Assembly (NCBI GenBank): GCA_003427395.1
Contig: BFEA01000526.1
Span: 306,486-338,709, forward strand
Reading direction: 5' to 3'
Origin: Chara braunii
Lineage: Eukaryota > Streptophyta > Charophyceae > Charales > Characeae
DNA: 32,224 nucleotides
This document shows, piece by piece, positions 28,398-32,224 of the stretch (its first letter is position 1; every line of letters starts with the position of its first letter). Both the position numbers and the translations under genes were made by a program. The notes beneath the pieces are model-generated. The model made no database searches. It had not been told where the DNA came from and saw only the letters and a list, made by a program, of their open reading frames with translations.

Positions 28398-31300
28398 TGT
28401 CGAGCGCTTCGGTCCCTCACGGGGACCCTCCCGGCCGCGTCACGCAGGATTATGCAGGACTTGTCGCAGCGAGCGTTTGCCGCTCCGGCCGAGTGCGCCA
28501 GCCGTACCTCTCGCGAGCCCCTACGACAGGACAGAGTCACGCGAGGCACCGCTACCTCCACCTGCGGGAGCTGTCACCATCCCTTAGGTGGGTGTATCCC
28601 TGCCGAGCTACTGAACCACATGCGAAAGTTTTTCATATGCAATTGCAGAGGTGGCCCAGCCGAGGGCGTTTCTCGTTCGCTGTAGCATACGGGGTACGCG
28701 CGGTCGAACGCCCGAAATCGAACCCGTACGCTAGTCGTCGTACTGGAGGGCTGAAATCCCAGGCACGATTTCGCGCCGGTAGACTAGGACGCACTACATA
28801 CCCACGCGTTACACTACAACACCCACGTTTACCCATGCATAACTTACGAACACACACACAATAATCTCCACAAATAACACCACAACACAACAACACTCCT
28901 AGTCCCTTCAGTATCCGACCCATAACTCTACGCAGTGGAAGTCGGTAACTGCCTTGCGCGAGGTTTAGTATAAGATCGCGTGAACGTAGGACCCACGCAT
29001 ACCGATTTATAATACAGTCCTACGCAGATAAAAGCGATGACGGCGCATTATGTGGTGTCCATACCCGAACGGCCTATTCTGGGCCATGGGGTGGCTCCCG
29101 ACGCTCAGGCGTTGGCTGAAGCGCACGCTAAGGGGGCACTCTTAATATAATTAGAAAAGGCACCGCCGGGACTAACCCTATGGGGGTCATCCAAGCGTAC
29201 GCCTACTTAGATTATCACCTCAGTAGAACAGGGGTAGAACAATCTCACTCAAACACAAGGGTTGTGGGGTAGTTCACTCTCAAAACAGTTGTGTGGTCTG
29301 CCCATCTGAATCCACGCAATACCACTCAACATGAATCAATCGAGAGTCTTCCATACATACCTGCAATCACACCACGATATCAAACAAAGACCCACATGCT
29401 ACACGGGGTCAACTCCAAATAACCTCTCCACTCATGCCCTTCGCTCTAGCCAGGCAAGCCCCAACCTCCAGCCAACCAACCATAATTAAGTACTCAGTAC
29501 CTCTGTTAAATGGCCATTCAATAAAAGTCTGGGTGAAACCTTAACAAAACANATAAAATCACCAGGGCTAGAGCCTTNTTAGGTTGAGCATCGAGGGTGA
29601 ATTGGGGTTNAGTCGTAGACCGACGGATCGGCAACCGACCTGTTATCAGCGATAACAGAAGAATGATCCTTTGAAGGAATAGGCCGAACAGATCAAGCCC
29701 TCAAGTGACAACACGGAAACCTGCATCACATTANAGGNCAAAGGGAAATACTACTTATGCTTGTGCCAAGGGGAGAANATCCCCTTAGGNTCGTATCCTA
29801 GNTCCTCTACTAGTACNAGGTTACTNAGCATCTCCTCTAATCAGGATAGGTCTGCTAAGTAACTCCCAGCTGAAAAACATTCTAACTCCCCAAATTCTAC
29901 GAAATTTCGGCAGCGCTTCCCGTAGGAAAAGTGCCTTTTCAGAATTTCTATGAGTCAAAAAATGACTAACTCCTTCAGATTGGTAGAAATTTCCGCCACG
30001 CTTCCCGTAGGAACAGGAGGCTGCCAAGATTTATACGAAGCTGAAAAAGCAACAAGACAAAGCAAGCTACATTTGGGACTAACTTTCGACACCTGCTTAA
30101 CGATTCAGGATCAATGATAGCCAACTCAACCTCTAGGTGAGACTGAGGGCTAGCATTGGGCCTAACCCCTAGCAGGGTCAGTCCTATCCTCATCCCAAGT
30201 TTTCCCTCCCAACATCCATCTGACCTGCCTATGGCTCCGGCACTTGGCGAGCATCTAAAGCAACTAACCTATCGAAAAGACATCCCAAGTGAGACCCTAT
30301 AATCATACATGAGCATGCCTCTCTCACCATCCCACATACATTTGCCCAAGTAGTTCGTTAGATCACTCAGTTTTTCCCCGTGGTAAACCCCCTCCCTTAT
30401 GGCATAGGATCTGACGAGGCCATAACTTAAGGGTATGCCCAATCTGCCTAAGTAAACAAGTAAGAGTACGCACAAACGAACTGCCCTAACTTAAGGGTAT
30501 GCCCAACTCCAGATAAACTCTAGTCATAAAGCATATGACGAGACCGCCCTAACTTAAGGGTACGCCTCGCTTCTGTTTAAACTGACAACAGGAAGCATAA
30601 GACTAGACTGCCCTAACTTAAGGGTATGTTTAGCCAGCCTCACACAAAGTTACATAGGGCATAGGATTAGGCTGCCCCAACTTAGGGGTGTGCCTAACCT
30701 GCCTAAAACAAGTACGAACGACGAGTGGTCAGACGGCCCTAACTTAAGGGTACGTCCAACCTACATAACATGCGTAAACGACGAATGGTCAGACCGCCCT
30801 AACTTAAGGGTACGTCCAACCTACATAACATGCGTAAACGACGAATGGTCAGACTGCCCTAACTTAAGAGTACGTCCAACCTACATCACATCAACGACAA
30901 GAGCCTATTACCACGCCGCCCTAACTTAAGGGTACGGCTAGTTGGCTCAAATAGTATAGTTACATAAGACAAAATCTGCCTGAACAAGGTACAACTACGT
31001 ATGACCAAGCCGCCCTGACTTAAGGGTACGCTTAGCCTCCGTAACGACAATCATATGAAAACCACCATTGATACATGCACACACTTTATGTGTTTCTTTC
31101 TTATTAGGCAGATGATCAGACCTACCCAACTTAGGGAGACATCCAACCCTGCCTCGTGTTTAGAAGGGAAAATAAAACAAGTTTGTACTAACTTGCTGAT
31201 CCTTTGTCTTATTACGAGCATAGGACCGAGCCGACCTAACTTAAGGGTACGCTCAGCCTTCCCTGGTTACCTTCATTGTATTCTTCATCGCTTCTTTCCT

Positions 31301-32224
31301 CTTATTGTTATACCTGACTTACTGACTGGCTTTCCCAACTTAGGGTGCCCGGTCTGTCAGATGATATAGGTTCGTATAGTATGTATCAAAGTTGTATACT
31401 TTGGTTGACTTTTGTGTTCATGGCTTTTGACTGAGCCGCTCTAACTTAAGGGTACGCTCAACCTCATGCCTGTGTCCCCCTCGGAAAAAAACACACACAG
31501 AACTGAGTTCACGCAACTTAGAGTGTTCCCAGCTCTGTTTTCAGCAACCCACAAAAGAAACACCAGGATTTTGATACCTCTCAACTTAGGGTGTTCATCC
31601 TCCTGTTCAGAACCCCCCAAGAAAAACAGCGACTGATCCGTCCAACTTAGGATAGGCCCAGCCCTCAAACCCATACAAGCAGCCCAACAAACATAAACTA
31701 AACACAGCACTGAGCCTACATCAACTTAGAGGAGCTCAGCCTTGGGTTGCCCCTGGTCAAAGCATGCAAACCTCTTTCTCGCATCTTCCCCCCAATTCAT
31801 TCCTTTTGACTCCCCTCAAAGATTATCTGAGCACTCATATATAGCTGTTCATTTAACTTTCCACAATGCATGTCCTGACACACATAACAAAATAAAACGC
31901 AGTAGCCTGACATAGTATTATATTCAGATACCCAGGGGATAGCAAGTTGGGGAAGGGATCACACAGGTTAGCGAGATTATACCTGAAGTTCCCTGCCTCC
32001 TGAACCTCGCCAGGGCTCCTTCTCTTGTGCATGCTCGTTCGTGACTTGGTAGAGACGCATATTGTTAGCAGCAAGGCCATCAGAACGAAGAACACTTCCA
32101 CGCCGATGTTGAAGGCAAGGAGACAGCATTGGTGTCGAGACCAATGCCAACAACAAGTACAACCATGGACACGGCAGGCAGCGCTGCGGCAAAGATGAAC
32201 TTTCCACCGATAATACTTGAAAGA
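28398..32224 (-). repeat. 5' LTR of element B, cut by window end
   Basis: Starts TGTCGAGCG next to the primer-binding site and aligns with 10829-14874 throughout, with scattered substitutions, the 219-bp absence near 29135 and several small indels. It keeps the TATAAAT box (29005-29011) and the hairpin array. Ns between 29552 and 29826 are private to this copy. By offset it should end near 32394. Confidence 0.75.
30410..31742 (-). repeat. AACTTA hairpin array (LTR, unit B)
   Basis: Second copy of the array, unit for unit, offset by 17350 from unit A at its start. It keeps a unit near 31223-31258 that is shortened by about 16 bases in A, and its last unit (31708-31741) has a perfect CTGAGC/GCTCAG pair where A carries a mismatch. 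Some arms have decayed only here, e.g. near 30911-30942 and 31435-31466. Confidence 0.85.

Larger units (their letters stand above)
17749..32224 (-). mobile_element. Tandem unit B of the same retrotransposon, cut by the window end
   Basis: This is the second copy of the period, with the same gene order as unit A. Relative to A it has an 18-bp in-frame insertion in integrase (about 22576-22593), lacks 181 bp at the RNase H/integrase joint (junction near 23380), and lacks 219 bp in the LTR (junction near 29135). It carries extra stops and frameshifts in both Gag-like genes and RNase H. With the LTR at 10829-15044 as its 3' LTR, element B would run from 10829 past 32224. Its 5' LTR would be expected to end near 32394, about 170 bp outside the window. 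Confidence 0.88.

Overview
The window is nuclear repeat DNA from a eukaryote, most likely a green plant or streptophyte alga. The pol sequence is plant-type Ty3/gypsy and the primer-binding site matches the 3' end of tRNA-Asp. The general style resembles repeats of Chara-like algae, but the species cannot be fixed from the sequence. I see no cellular gene. Nearly everything belongs to one giant LTR retrotransposon family read on the minus strand.

The DNA is a head-to-tail tandem with a period of about 17.35-17.75 kb; it drifts because of indels. Unit A covers 1-17748 and unit B starts at 17749 and runs off the right edge. The simplest reading is LTR - internal B - shared LTR - internal A. The shared LTR is 10829-15044 (4216 bp, TGTC...GACA on the plus strand). 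To its left lies a tRNA-Asp primer-binding site (10809-10826) and internal region A. To its right lies a polypurine tract (minus strand, 15045-15059) and internal region B (15045-28397, about 13.35 kb). The next LTR starts at 28398 and is cut by the window end.

The gene order on the minus strand is the same in both units: leader, Gag with a CCHC knuckle, protease, reverse transcriptase/RNase H, integrase, then a second Gag-like ORF with its own CCHC knuckle. About 4 kb of noncoding DNA follows before the polypurine tract. Both units are inactive. They share several stops and an integrase frameshift, and each also has private lesions. They therefore look like decayed copies of an already damaged element, or a tandem partly made by assembly: about 30 N positions in gag/pro are identical in the two units.

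The most unusual signal is in the LTR. About 18 units (13060-14380, repeated at 30410-31742) share a conserved AACTTA core flanked by covarying inverted arms. Arm mispairs are almost all A.C on the plus strand, which become G.U wobble pairs in minus-strand RNA, the sense strand of the element. This suggests an array of RNA hairpins kept by selection on the transcript. The second Gag-like ORF behind a splice-acceptor-like site is the other notable feature.
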